A program made the translations under genes and the position numbers. 64,000 nucleotides of DNA from the NCBI RefSeq assembly GCF_025961225.1, contig NZ_JAOQNG010000001.1, forward strand, positions 905,001-969,000. Direction: 5' to 3'. Of this stretch, positions 15,588 to 24,426 are shown one piece after another. Numbering within the stretch: the first letter of the stretch is position 1; every line of letters starts with the position of its first letter. The stretch comes from Azospirillum canadense. GTDB taxonomy: Bacteria; Pseudomonadota; Alphaproteobacteria; Azospirillales; Azospirillaceae. The notes beneath the pieces were generated by a model. It did not search any database. It had not been told where the DNA came from and saw nothing but the letters and a program-made list of their open reading frames with translations.

Positions 15588-18500
15588 TTACTCCGCAGCC
15601 AGCGGCTGCGGGGTGGCCGGTTGGCGCATGGCGTCGAGGAGCTTGGCTTCCTTGGCCTTGGCGGCCTCGACGTTGCGGGTCTTGACGTGGCCGTAGCCGC
15701 GCATCTCCAGGGGCAGGCGGGCGATTTCGACCGCCGTGGGCAGAGTGTCGCGGGTCAGGCGGTGCAGGACTTCGCCCATGATGGTCTCGTACTCGACGAT
15801 CAGGCGGCGCTCCAGGCGGCGTTCGGCCAGCCAGCCGAAGGGGTCGAGCGGGGTGCCGCGCAGGCGCTTGCCTTTGGCGAGCAGGCGCAGCGCCTTCAGC
15901 ATCCAGGGGCCGAAGCTCTTCTTCTTCGGTTCGCCGCCGTCCTCGCCGGTCTCGCCCAGCGCGGGCGGGGCCATGTGGAAGACCAGCTTGTAGTCGCCCT
16001 CGAACATGCGGCCGATCTGCTCGACGAAGCCGGTGTCGGTGTGCAGGCGCGCCACCTCGTACTCGTCCTTGTAAGCGAGCAGCTTGAAGTAGCCGCGGGC
16101 GACCGCGTCGGTCAGGGCGGTGGAGCCGGGGGCCTTCTGCCCCTCCACGCGGCGGGTCCAGTCGACCAGCGCGTGGTAGCGGCTGGCGTAGGCGGCGTCC
16201 TGGTAGTCGGTCAGGAAGGCGGTGCGGCGCTCGATGGCCTCGTCCAGGGTGGCCGAGGGGCGGCGCTGGTCGAGGATGAACAGGTTGTGCGCGGCCTTCT
16301 CCGCCGCCGGCGGGGTGGCGGCGGCCTCCACGGCGCCCAGGTCCACGGCGGCGCGGCGGCCCCAGTTGAAGGCGTCGGTGTTCATCTTGACCGCCACGCC
16401 GTTCAGCGCGATGGCCTTCAGGATGGCTTCCGCCGAGATTGGGATCAGGCCCTTCTGCCAGGCGTAGCCCATTAGGAAGGGGTTGGTCGCGATGCTGTCG
16501 CCCAGCAGGGCGGTGGCGAGCTTGGTGGCGTCGAAGGCGTTCACCGCCCCCTCGCCGCAGGCCTTGCGGATGTCGGCGACGAGGTCGCGGACCGGCACGG
16601 TGAAGTCCGGCTTCTTTAGGAAGTCGACCGTGATGGTGTCGTGGGTGTTGATCACGGCGCGGGTGTGGCCGTACTCCATCTTCGACAGGGCGTCGCCGGC
16701 CGCGGCCACGATCAGGTCGCAGCCCACCACCGCGTCGGCCCCGCCGGCCGCGATGCGGACGGAGTGGATGTCCTCCGGGCTGTGGGCGATGCGGATGTGG
16801 CTGGTGACGGCGCCGCCCTTCTGGGCGAGGCCGGTCATGTCCAGCACGCCCACGCCCTTGCCCTCGATGTGCGCGGCCATGCCCAGCAGCGCGCCGATGG
16901 TCACCACGCCGGTGCCGCCCACGCCGGTGACGTAGATGCCCCAGGGCCGGTCAAGGGCGGGCAGGTGAGGGGCGGGGAGGTCTGACGCGTCCGTGCCCCC
17001 ATTCGCCATTTTGATCGCGGCGGCCGGCTTGGGCTTGCGGAGCTGCCCGCCCTCAACCGTCACGAAGCTGGGGCAGAAGCCCTTGGTGCAGGAATAGTCC
17101 TTGTTGCAGCTGGACTGGTCGATCTGGCGCTTGCGGCCGAACTCGGTCTCCTGCGGCACGACCGACACGCAGGACGACTTGACGGAGCAGTCGCCGCAGC
17201 CCTCGCAGACCAGCTCGTTGATGATCACGCGCTTGGCCGGGTCGACCATCTTGCCGCGCTTGCGGCGGCGGCGCTTCTCGGTGGCGCAGGTCTGGTCGTA
17301 GATCAGGACGCTGACGCCGGGGACCTCGCGCATCTCCTTCTGCACCCGCTCCAGGTCGTCGCGGTGCTCGACCGTGGTGAACTGCGGCAGGCCGTTGCCG
17401 ATCCCGTACTTCTCGGGCTCGTCCGATACGACGGTGATGCGCTCCACGCCCTCCGCGCGCAGCTGGGCGGCCAGCGACTGCACGGTCAGGGTGCCGTCCA
17501 CCGGCTGGCCGCCGGTCATAGCGACGGCGTCGTTGAACAGGATCTTGTAGGTGATGTTGGCCTTCGCCGCGATCGATTGCCGGATCGCCAGGATGCCGGA
17601 GTGGTAGTAGGTGCCGTCGCCGAGGTTGGCAAAGATGTGCTTCTCCTCGGTGAAGGGCGCCTGGCCGACCCAGGGCACGCCCTCGCCGCCCATCTGGGTG
17701 AAGGTGTCGGTCTTGCGGTCCAGCCACGTCGCCATGTAGTGGCAGCCGATGCCGCCTAGCGCGCGGCTGCCCTCCGGCACGTGGGTCGAGGTGTTGTGCG
17801 GGCAGCCGGAGCAGAAGGTCGGCTTGCGGATGACGCGGGCTTGGTGGGCCTTCTGATTCTCCTGCGCGTCCAGGAAGGCAACGCGGCGCTTCAGCTGCTC
17901 GTTGTCGATGAAGCGCTCCAACCGGCGGCCGATGACCACGGCGATCTGCGCGGGCGACAGCTCACCGGCCGACGGGAGGATCCACTCGCCATGCTCGTCG
18001 AACTTGCCGACGACCTTGGGGCGGACGTCCGGGTGCCAGTTGTACAGCTGCTCTTTCAACTGGTTCTCGATGACCGCGCGCTTCTCCTCGACGACGACGA
18101 TCTCCTCCAGCCCTTCCGCGAAGTGGCGGACGCCGTCGCGCTCCAGCGGCCAGGGCATGCCGACCTTGTAGACGGTGATGCCCCAGTCGGCGGCCTTCTC
18201 CTCGGTGATGCCCAGCTCGTCGAAAGCCTGGCGGACGTCCAGGTAGCTCTTGCCCGTGGTGACGATGCCGAGGCGCGGGCGCGGGCTTTCCATCACCACG
18301 CGGTCGATCCGGTTGGCACGCGCGAACGCCAGGGCGGCGTACAGCTTGTGCTTCATCAACCGGTATTCCTGCTCCAGCGGCGGGTCGGGCCAGCGTATGT
18401 TCAGGCCGCCCGGCGGGATCGGGAAGTCTGTGGGGATGACCGGGCTGACGCGGTGCGGGTCGATGGTGACCGACGCCGAGGTGTCCACCGTCTCGGCGAT

Positions 18501-19103
18501 CGTCTTCATGGCGATCCAGCAGCCCGAATAGCGGCTCATCGCCCAGCCGATCAGGCCGTAGTCCAGGATCTCCTGCACGCTGGCCGGGTTCAGGACCGGG
18601 ATCATGGCGTGCATGAAGGCGTGTTCGGACTGGTGCGGGAAGGTGGAGGACTTGGCGTTGTGGTCGTCGCCGGTCAGCACCAGCACGCCGCCGTGCTTGG
18701 ACGTGCCGGCGCCGTTGGCGTGCTTGAACACGTCGCCGGAACGGTCGACGCCAGGGCCCTTGCCGTACCACATGGCGTAGACGCCGTCGTACTTGGCGCC
18801 CGGGAACATGCCGACCTGCTGGCTGCCCCACACGGCGGTGGCGCCCAGCTCCTCGTTCACGCCGGGCTGGAACTGGATGTGGTTCTTCTCCAGGAACTTG
18901 CGCGCGTTCCACAAGTTCTGGTCGAATCCGCCCAGCGGCGAGCCGCGGTAGCCCGAGATAAAGCATGCCGTGTTCAGGCCGGCCGCGAGGTCGCGCTGGC
19001 GCTGCATCATCGGCAGGCGCACCAGCGCCTGGGTGCCCGTCAGGTACACGCGCCCCTGTTCGAGCGCGTACTTGTCGTCCAGGGTCACGGTCGCGAGAGC
19101 CAT
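15588..19103 (-). CDS. Indolepyruvate:ferredoxin oxidoreductase (IorA-IorB fusion)
   Basis: 1,171 aa, the usual size of the proteobacterial single-chain enzyme. It decarboxylates aryl-pyruvates (indolepyruvate, phenylpyruvate) to aryl-acetyl-CoA using TPP and iron-sulphur centres. The N-terminal pyrimidine-binding domain contains FISGYRGSPLGGFDQ; the TPP domain has FCSGCPHNTS and ANLGDGTYYHSG; the Cys-rich block CEGCGDCSVKSSC plus later Cys (SSCNKDYSCTKGFC) is the cluster region; the C-terminal gamma-like domain has VTGVGGTGVVTIG. The start at 19103 follows GGGGATGGAAC. In an IAA-producing genus it would draw on the same indolepyruvate pool as auxin synthesis (inference). Confidence 0.93.
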   Translation of the reverse strand: MALATVTLDDKYALEQGRVYLTGTQALVRLPMMQRQRDLAAGLNTACFISGYRGSPLGGFDQNLWNARKFLEKNHIQFQPGVNEELGATAVWGSQQVGMFPGAKYDGVYAMWYGKGPGVDRSGDVFKHANGAGTSKHGGVLVLTGDDHNAKSSTFPHQSEHAFMHAMIPVLNPASVQEILDYGLIGWAMSRYSGCWIAMKTIAETVDTSASVTIDPHRVSPVIPTDFPIPPGGLNIRWPDPPLEQEYRLMKHKLYAALAFARANRIDRVVMESPRPRLGIVTTGKSYLDVRQAFDELGITEEKAADWGITVYKVGMPWPLERDGVRHFAEGLEEIVVVEEKRAVIENQLKEQLYNWHPDVRPKVVGKFDEHGEWILPSAGELSPAQIAVVIGRRLERFIDNEQLKRRVAFLDAQENQKAHQARVIRKPTFCSGCPHNTSTHVPEGSRALGGIGCHYMATWLDRKTDTFTQMGGEGVPWVGQAPFTEEKHIFANLGDGTYYHSGILAIRQSIAAKANITYKILFNDAVAMTGGQPVDGTLTVQSLAAQLRAEGVERITVVSDEPEKYGIGNGLPQFTTVEHRDDLERVQKEMREVPGVSVLIYDQTCATEKRRRRKRGKMVDPAKRVIINELVCEGCGDCSVKSSCVSVVPQETEFGRKRQIDQSSCNKDYSCTKGFCPSFVTVEGGQLRKPKPAAAIKMANGGTDASDLPAPHLPALDRPWGIYVTGVGGTGVVTIGALLGMAAHIEGKGVGVLDMTGLAQKGGAVTSHIRIAHSPEDIHSVRIAAGGADAVVGCDLIVAAAGDALSKMEYGHTRAVINTHDTITVDFLKKPDFTVPVRDLVADIRKACGEGAVNAFDATKLATALLGDSIATNPFLMGYAWQKGLIPISAEAILKAIALNGVAVKMNTDAFNWGRRAAVDLGAVEAAATPPAAEKAAHNLFILDQRRPSATLDEAIERRTAFLTDYQDAAYASRYHALVDWTRRVEGQKAPGSTALTDAVARGYFKLLAYKDEYEVARLHTDTGFVEQIGRMFEGDYKLVFHMAPPALGETGEDGGEPKKKSFGPWMLKALRLLAKGKRLRGTPLDPFGWLAERRLERRLIVEYETIMGEVLHRLTRDTLPTAVEIARLPLEMRGYGHVKTRNVEAAKAKEAKLLDAMRQPATPQPLAAE

Positions 19104-19364
19104 TGTTCCATCCCCATGTGAGCGCCCGATGCAAGCGTATGCCGACGGCGCTGTTGCCGGGCGCCTTTGCGGCGCCGCTTTGTTTGTTGGATCACCAGAA
19201 AGGTAACGTTCGCTGTCGTATCTGGCAACGGGTGGCGGGGGTCGGCCTGCAAAAAGCAAGGAACGGTCGAGACCTCGCAGCGCTGTGAAACGGACAGGCG
19301 GGAATCCCCGTCCCAACGGAAATTCCCGCTCGCCTTCATCGTCTTCCGACTGGATATGGGGAGG

Positions 19365-20336
19365 CTAGGAAGCTGGCGGCAGGGGGAGGTTTTGGCCCGG
19401 ATTGTTGGGGGCGGGCTCGTCCGACCATAGGCTGGGGTCGGCGGAGCCGCGCAGGGTCAGCGTGCGCACCATGGACCGCAGCGCCCGCACCAGGGCGCGC
19501 ACGGCGACGGCGGTCTCGGCGTCGTGGGCGGTGGTGGCAACCCAGCGCAGGGCGTCCATGTGGGCCTGCACCGCTTCCTTGAAGCTTTCGACGTCGTGGT
19601 CCACCCAGGTGACGCAGGTGGACAGCGATGCCACCATTGCGGCGGCGCCCTGGAAGCCGGCGGATTCGCCGCTCGCAGCGATCTGGAGGTCGGAGACGGC
19701 GTGGCGCAGCCGGGTGCCCAGCGGGTCCGGCTTGTCGAGCGCCGCCTCCAGCCGGTCCAGCGCCAGCAGGAGCCGCACGCGCCGGGGCTCGGCCGAACGC
19801 ACCGGCGGGCCGGGCGGCGGCAGGCGGAGGGGAGAGCCTCCGGACAGCGCAGGGCGGGAGGGGGACGGCTCCGGCCAGTCCGTGGCCCGGCTCTCGCGGA
19901 CCTCGGGCTCCGCCTCCGGCCTTGCGGGCCGTGGGCGGCGCGGGCGGGTCAGCACCGTCTCGATGCGGCGGGCGATGGTGGCGGCCGACGCCGGCTTGGC
20001 GAGCACGGAGTCCGCACCCGCGTCCCAGGCGGCACGCACGGTGGCAAGGTCGGCGTTGGCGGTCAGCACGATGATCGGCAGGTCGGGGCTGAGGCTGCCG
20101 GGCGACCGCCGCACCCAGCTCACCAGTTGGGCGCCGCCCACCGGCTCCATCATCCAGTCGGTGACCAGTAGGTCGTAGGGCTCGCGCCGCAGCAGTTCCT
20201 TGGCCTCCTGCCCGTTGGACACGGTGACGACCTGTCCGACGCCCCACAGCTCCAGCATGTCGCGCAACGCCCGCTGGAGCAGGGAGTTGTTTTCGACGAC
20301 GAGGATCTTCAGGTGGCTCGGATAGCGTCGCGCCAT
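19365..20336 (-). CDS. Receiver-domain (CheY-like) protein with C-terminal helical extension
   Basis: 323 aa. Residues 9-130 are a receiver domain: LKILVVENN at the acidic pocket (Glu-Asn where Asp-Asp or Glu-Asp is usual), the phospho-acceptor Asp in LLVTDWMM, the conserved Thr in IIVLTANA, and Lys in VLAKPAS. A Pro/Arg-rich linker leads to a helical C-terminal domain of about 150 residues (LLLALDRLEAALDKPDPLG...), which I do not recognise; there is no DNA-binding motif. No histidine kinase is adjacent, so it is an orphan regulator. An inverted repeat (GCGGGAAT/ATTCCCGC, 19298-19329) just downstream may terminate it. Confidence 0.8.
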   Translation of the reverse strand: MARRYPSHLKILVVENNSLLQRALRDMLELWGVGQVVTVSNGQEAKELLRREPYDLLVTDWMMEPVGGAQLVSWVRRSPGSLSPDLPIIVLTANADLATVRAAWDAGADSVLAKPASAATIARRIETVLTRPRRPRPARPEAEPEVRESRATDWPEPSPSRPALSGGSPLRLPPPGPPVRSAEPRRVRLLLALDRLEAALDKPDPLGTRLRHAVSDLQIAASGESAGFQGAAAMVASLSTCVTWVDHDVESFKEAVQAHMDALRWVATTAHDAETAVAVRALVRALRSMVRTLTLRGSADPSLWSDEPAPNNPGQNLPLPPAS

Positions 20337-20585
20337 GGACAGGTCCCGCGGGTTCGGATGAGGTCGCGGGCTGAATATCCGAACGCGGTTCCCGGCTTTC
20401 AGGGTGCGGAGACGTGTTATCGCCGAACGGGGCCGAACCCTGCTCGCTGGGGCGACGAACGGCGCGGAAGGGGCCGGCAGGGGGTAGCCGCTCCTCCGAT
20501 CGTTATCGGTGAGCGGACGGCTCTGGGCGCGAAGGGGGCAGGCGCGGGTGCGCCCGGCCTCCCCCCAGGGTTCCCTTACGGGTGC

Positions 20586-20648
20586 TCAGCGGACCAGGGC
20601 GATGTCCTATCGGACCTGGGCGCTGTCCTATCGGACGAGGGCGATGTC
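20586..20648. repeat. 21-bp tandem triplication across the stop codon of the CBS gene
   Basis: Three 21-bp units (20586-20606, 20607-20627, 20628-20648). On the minus strand each encodes D-(I/S)-A-(L/Q)-V-R-stop: the first two units end in TAG, the last in TGA. The unit nearest the gene ends the present protein; the outer TGA may be the ancestral stop. Confidence 0.85.
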
Positions 20649-21065
20649 CTTCAGCACCGCGACCTCGTGGGCCTGCTCGTCCAGGCGGGCCTTCACCGCA
20701 TCACCGATGGACATCACGCCGACCAGGTCGCCGGCGTCGTCGCACACCGGCACGTGGCGGTGCCGGCGCAGCGTCATCATCTGCATCAGGTCCTTGATGG
20801 TGTCCGCCGGCCGGCAGGTCTTGACCTCCTTGGTCATGAGATCCTCGACCGCGAGGTCCAGGGCGTCGGGCCCCTGGGTCGCGACGGCGCGGACGATGTC
20901 GCGCTCCGACAGGATACCGACCAGCTTCCCGCGGCGGTCGCGCACGACCAGCGCGCCGATGCGCTTCTCGGTCAACAGGCGCGCGGCGGTGGCCACCGAT
21001 TCCGACGGAAGCGTGGCGGCGACGGTGTGGCCTTTTCGGTTCAAAACCTCGGCAACGGTGGTCAT
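20628..21065 (-). CDS. CBS-domain pair protein
   Basis: 145-residue protein made of two CBS domains (about 8-60 and 74-130). Landmarks are GALVVRDRRGKLVGILSERD in the first and HVPVCDDAGDLVGVMSIGD in the second. Stand-alone CBS pairs bind adenine nucleotides and regulate partner proteins; no partner is obvious here. The start at 21065 has a strong AGGGAGGAC site. The 3' end lies in a 21-bp triplication that repeats the last six codons plus stop. Confidence 0.9.
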   Translation of the reverse strand: MTTVAEVLNRKGHTVAATLPSESVATAARLLTEKRIGALVVRDRRGKLVGILSERDIVRAVATQGPDALDLAVEDLMTKEVKTCRPADTIKDLMQMMTLRRHRHVPVCDDAGDLVGVMSIGDAVKARLDEQAHEVAVLKDIALVR

Positions 21066-21283
21066 GTCCTCCCTCCCTGGCGGCTTCGGAACGGCGGAAC
21101 GCGGCGGACGGACCGCCCGCGGCGCTCCTCTCCTCATCGTCATAGAGCGTGGGGCGGGCGGTGCGTCGCGGCAAGGAGGACCCCGAGCATATTCCCGTAC
21201 ATTAGAGAATCCTTCTTCTGTCCTGGACGCGCCGCATCCGCCCGCCTATCCTTGCGCCGGTGGGAACGAAGGCGGAGGCGACC

Positions 21284-21958
21284 GTGGCCGGTGATTGCTG
21301 CGGAGGATCCTGCGGGAGCCGCGGGGGCGATCCCCGCCTCGGACGGCAGGCGGACTATCGGCGGGTCCTGCGCATGGCCTTCGTCATGAACGCGCTGATG
21401 GCCGTGGCGGCGTTCGGAGCTGCCCTTGACGCGGACTCCCTGGCCCTGCAAGCGCTTGCGCTGGTCTTTCTGACCAACGCCGCCAACCATGGCGCCAGCC
21501 TTTGGCTGGTTGGACGGGCGCTGGACTGGCGGGACCGGGTCAATCTCGCGCGCTTGTCGCTGCTCCTCGGTCTCAGCCTGTGGGTCAATGTCGCCGCCTT
21601 CTGGAACGTCCACCACGGGAACACATTCCCCGATGCCTGGACCATGGCCATGGCCGGGTTGATGACGCTGTCCGTCGCGGTGGCGGTCGGCATGCAGCTG
21701 TTCGCGGGCCGCCGCGGCAAGCCGACCCTGCGCACCACATGGCTGTGCGTGCGCAAGGACGCGCTGGCCTGTCTCGCCGTTGTCGCGGCGGCGGTCGGCA
21801 CCGGGACCATGGGCCACGGTTGGCCCGATAGCCTTGCCGGCGCGGTCATAAGCGCCCTGCTCCTGGCCACCACACAGGCGACCCTGAGGCAGGCCATGGC
21901 CGGGTTGTGGGCGCGCCATGGCTCCCCCTCGGCACCCGCGTCGGGCGAGGAGGCTTGA
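21284..21958 (+). CDS. Cation-diffusion-facilitator-like membrane protein, metal site degenerate
   Basis: 224 aa with about six hydrophobic helices in CDF order. The N-terminus carries DCCGGSC. The helix that normally shows a D-x3-D metal site reads LALQALALVFLTNAANHGAS, so the usual Asp residues are missing. The later CVRKDALACLAVV helix keeps one Asp, and GWPDSLAGAVISALLL is typical CDF. The protein ends after the membrane part, without the cytoplasmic domain. It may not transport zinc. GTG at 21284 has GGAGG 5 nt upstream; GTG 21260 is an alternative. Its stop overlaps a TTGACA that could serve the trp leader. Confidence 0.7.
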   Translation: MAGDCCGGSCGSRGGDPRLGRQADYRRVLRMAFVMNALMAVAAFGAALDADSLALQALALVFLTNAANHGASLWLVGRALDWRDRVNLARLSLLLGLSLWVNVAAFWNVHHGNTFPDAWTMAMAGLMTLSVAVAVGMQLFAGRRGKPTLRTTWLCVRKDALACLAVVAAAVGTGTMGHGWPDSLAGAVISALLLATTQATLRQAMAGLWARHGSPSAPASGEEA

Positions 21959-21960
21959 CA
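21955..21960 (+). promoter_or_regulatory. Possible -35 box of the trp leader
   Basis: A consensus TTGACA overlaps the TGA stop of the preceding gene, 30 bp before the leader peptide start. No good -10 occurs at 16-18 bp, so this is tentative. Confidence 0.3.
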
Positions 21961-21990
21961 AGCCGGCATCCCTATGGCGAACTTCGCACC

Positions 21991-22041
21991 ATGAACACCG
22001 TTTCGCTCTCCCTGTCGCGTCGTTGGTGGCGGCCCGTGTAA
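21991..22041 (+). CDS. trpL: trp operon leader peptide
   Basis: 16-codon ORF, MNTVSLSLSRRWWRPV, with tandem Trp codons at positions 12-13, immediately followed by alternative RNA hairpins and trpE(G). Ribosome stalling at the Trp codons when charged tRNA-Trp is scarce would favour the antiterminator. This is the arrangement known for A. brasilense trpE(G). Confidence 0.92.
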   Translation: MNTVSLSLSRRWWRPV

Positions 22042-22120
22042 CCGGGCCGGCCAGCCGACGCGCGTTGAGCGCTGAACCATCGAAAGGCCGCCCGGGGGTT
22101 CCGGGCGGCCTTTCCTCTTT
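22030..22120 (+). promoter_or_regulatory. trp attenuator (pause hairpin, antiterminator, terminator)
   Basis: Pause hairpin 1:2: CGGCCCG (22030-22036) with CGGGCCG (22043-22049). Antiterminator 2:3: 22042-22052 with 22086-22095, complete except for one bulged C. Terminator 3:4: 13-bp perfect stem 22083-22095 with 22101-22113, 5-nt loop, then TTTCCTCTTT. The 1:2 and 2:3 pairings, and the 2:3 and 3:4 pairings, are mutually exclusive, as required for attenuation. Confidence 0.9.
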
Positions 22121-22190
22121 AGAGGGTCTGGGTGTCGATCAGGGATCTCCGGGTGTGCTCCATCCCCGTGACGATCCCCGGAGACGCCCC

Positions 22191-24389
22191 ATGTACCCCG
22201 CCGACTTCCTCGCCCAGCCCAGACAGCTCGACCCGCTGACCTACCGGACGGCGGGCGGCCTCACCGTCCACCGCACGGCGGAGCCGCTGGAGGCGGACGG
22301 CGCGCTCGACCCGGTCATCGACGCGCTCGACACGCGGCGCGGCCTCCTGCTGGGCAGCGGGGTGGAGGCGCCCGGCCGCTACCGCCGCTTCGCGCTGGGC
22401 TTCACCGACCCGCCGCTCGCCGTCACCGCGCGCGGGCGGACGGTGCGGGTCGACGCGCTGAACGCGCGGGGGCGGGTGCTGCTGCCGTCGGTCGCCGCGC
22501 GGTTGCGAGCGATGGAGGCGCTGGCCGGCATCGAGGAGTCGCCCGCCCGCGTCACCGTCCTGGTCCGCAAGCCCGTCCACCCCTTCCCGGAGGAGGAGCG
22601 GAGCCGCCAGCCCTCCGTCTTCTCCGTCCTGCGTGCCCTGCTTGCGCTGTTCGCGGCGCCGGACGATCCGTTGCTGGGTCTCTATGGCGCCTTCGGCTAC
22701 GACATCGCCTTCCAGTTCGAGCCGATCCGCCTGCGGCTGGAACGGCCGGACGACCAGCGCGACCTCGTCCTTTATCTGCCCGACCGCCTCGTCGCCGTGG
22801 ACCCGGTGAGCGGGGTGGCGCGCCGCTTCGAGTACGAATTCGCCGACGGCGCGGGCTCCACCCAGGGAATGCCGCGCACCGGGCGCGCCCACCCCTACCG
22901 CCCGGACACCAACGCCGCGGCGGCCTGCGACCATGCCCCCGGCGACTACCAGCGGGTCGTGGAAACGGCGAAGGACGCCTTCCGGCGCGGCGACCTGTTC
23001 GAGGTCGTGCCCGGCCAGACCTTCACGGAGCCCTGTGCCGACGCGCCGTCCGCTGTGTTCCGCCGGCTGCGGCGGGCCAACCCGGCGCCCTACGAGGCGC
23101 TGGCGAACCTCGGCTTGGGGGAGTTCCTGGTCGCGGCCAGCCCTGAGATGTATGTGCGGGTCGGGCGAGACCGCGTAGAGACCTGCCCGATCTCCGGCAC
23201 CGTGGCCCGCGGGGCGGACGCCATCGGCGATTCCGCGGAGATCCTGCGTCTGCTGACCTCGGCGAAGGACGCTGTGGAACTGACCATGTGCACCGACGTG
23301 GACCGCAACGACAAGGCGCGGGTGTGCGAGCCGGGCTCCGTCCGCGTGGTCGGGCGGCGCATGATCGAGCTGTACTCCCGCCTGATCCACACGGTGGACC
23401 ATGTGGAAGGGCGGCTGCGGCCGGGCTTCGACACGCTCGACGCCTTCCTGACCCACACCTGGGCGGTGACCGTCACCGGCGCGCCGAAGCGCTGGGCCAT
23501 GCAGTTCCTGGAGGACACGGAGCAATCGCCGCGCCGCTGGTACGGCGGGGCGTTCGGGCGGCTGGGCTTCGACGGCGGAATGGACACCGGCCTGACGCTC
23601 CGCACCATCCGCATGGCCGACGGCGTTGCCCAGGTGCGCGCCGGCGCCACCCTGCTGTCCGACAGCGACCCCGACGCGGAGGACGCGGAGTGTCGCCTGA
23701 AGTCCTCGGCCTTCCTCGACGCGATCCTCGGCGCGCAGGCCGTTCCGGAACCCGCCGTCCCGGTCCGGGCGGGGCAGGGGAGGCGCGTCCTCCTGGTGGA
23801 CCACGACGACAGCTTCGTCCACACGCTGGCCGACTATTTGCGGCAGACGGGTGCTTCCGTGACGACGCTGCGGCACACCCACGCGCGCGCGGCGCTGGCC
23901 GCCGACCCGCCGGACCTCGTCGTGCTGTCGCCGGGTCCCGGCCGCCCTTCCGACTTCGACGTGGCGGGCACGCTGGACGCGGCGCTGGCGCAGGGCGTGC
24001 CGGTGTTCGGCGTCTGCCTGGGCTTGCAAGGCATGGTGGAGCGGTTCGGCGGCAGCCTGTCCGTCCTGCCGGAGCCTGCGCACGGCAAAGCGTCGGAGGT
24101 GCGGGTGCTGCCCGGGGGAGCGCTGTTCGACGGGCTGCCGGAGCGGTTGACGGTGGGGCGCTACCACTCGCTGGTGGCGCGGCGTGACCGCCTGCCGGAG
24201 GATCTGCGGGTGACGGCGGAAACCGCCGACGGCCTCGTCATGGCCGTGGAGCACCGCCGGCTGCCGGTCGCGGCCGTGCAGTTCCACCCCGAATCGATTC
24301 TATCGCTGGGTGATGGTGCGGGGCTGGCGCTGATGGGCAATGTGATGGCCCGGCTGGCCGGGCGGGTGCGCGTGGAGGAGGCGGCCTGA
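22191..24389 (+). CDS. trpE(G): Anthranilate synthase, fused TrpE-TrpG
   Basis: 732 aa; converts chorismate and glutamine to anthranilate, the first step of tryptophan synthesis. Residues 1-515 form the TrpE component, with the chorismate-binding core at about 250-510 (GEFLVAASPEMYVRVGRD, CPISGTVARG, TMCTDVDRNDKARV, GGAFGRLGFDG). The class I amidotransferase domain starts at about 531 (RVLLVDHDDSFVHTLADY) with the triad Cys609 (GVCLGLQG), His699 and Glu701 (FHPES). The single-chain fusion and its length match the enzyme known from Azospirillum and rhizobia. It is controlled by the attenuator just upstream; feedback by tryptophan is expected from the family. Confidence 0.97.
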   Translation: MYPADFLAQPRQLDPLTYRTAGGLTVHRTAEPLEADGALDPVIDALDTRRGLLLGSGVEAPGRYRRFALGFTDPPLAVTARGRTVRVDALNARGRVLLPSVAARLRAMEALAGIEESPARVTVLVRKPVHPFPEEERSRQPSVFSVLRALLALFAAPDDPLLGLYGAFGYDIAFQFEPIRLRLERPDDQRDLVLYLPDRLVAVDPVSGVARRFEYEFADGAGSTQGMPRTGRAHPYRPDTNAAAACDHAPGDYQRVVETAKDAFRRGDLFEVVPGQTFTEPCADAPSAVFRRLRRANPAPYEALANLGLGEFLVAASPEMYVRVGRDRVETCPISGTVARGADAIGDSAEILRLLTSAKDAVELTMCTDVDRNDKARVCEPGSVRVVGRRMIELYSRLIHTVDHVEGRLRPGFDTLDAFLTHTWAVTVTGAPKRWAMQFLEDTEQSPRRWYGGAFGRLGFDGGMDTGLTLRTIRMADGVAQVRAGATLLSDSDPDAEDAECRLKSSAFLDAILGAQAVPEPAVPVRAGQGRRVLLVDHDDSFVHTLADYLRQTGASVTTLRHTHARAALAADPPDLVVLSPGPGRPSDFDVAGTLDAALAQGVPVFGVCLGLQGMVERFGGSLSVLPEPAHGKASEVRVLPGGALFDGLPERLTVGRYHSLVARRDRLPEDLRVTAETADGLVMAVEHRRLPVAAVQFHPESILSLGDGAGLALMGNVMARLAGRVRVEEAA

Positions 24390-24426
24390 GGCCGCCTTTC
24401 CGGATCGGGCGTTGGGGGGCGGAGGG

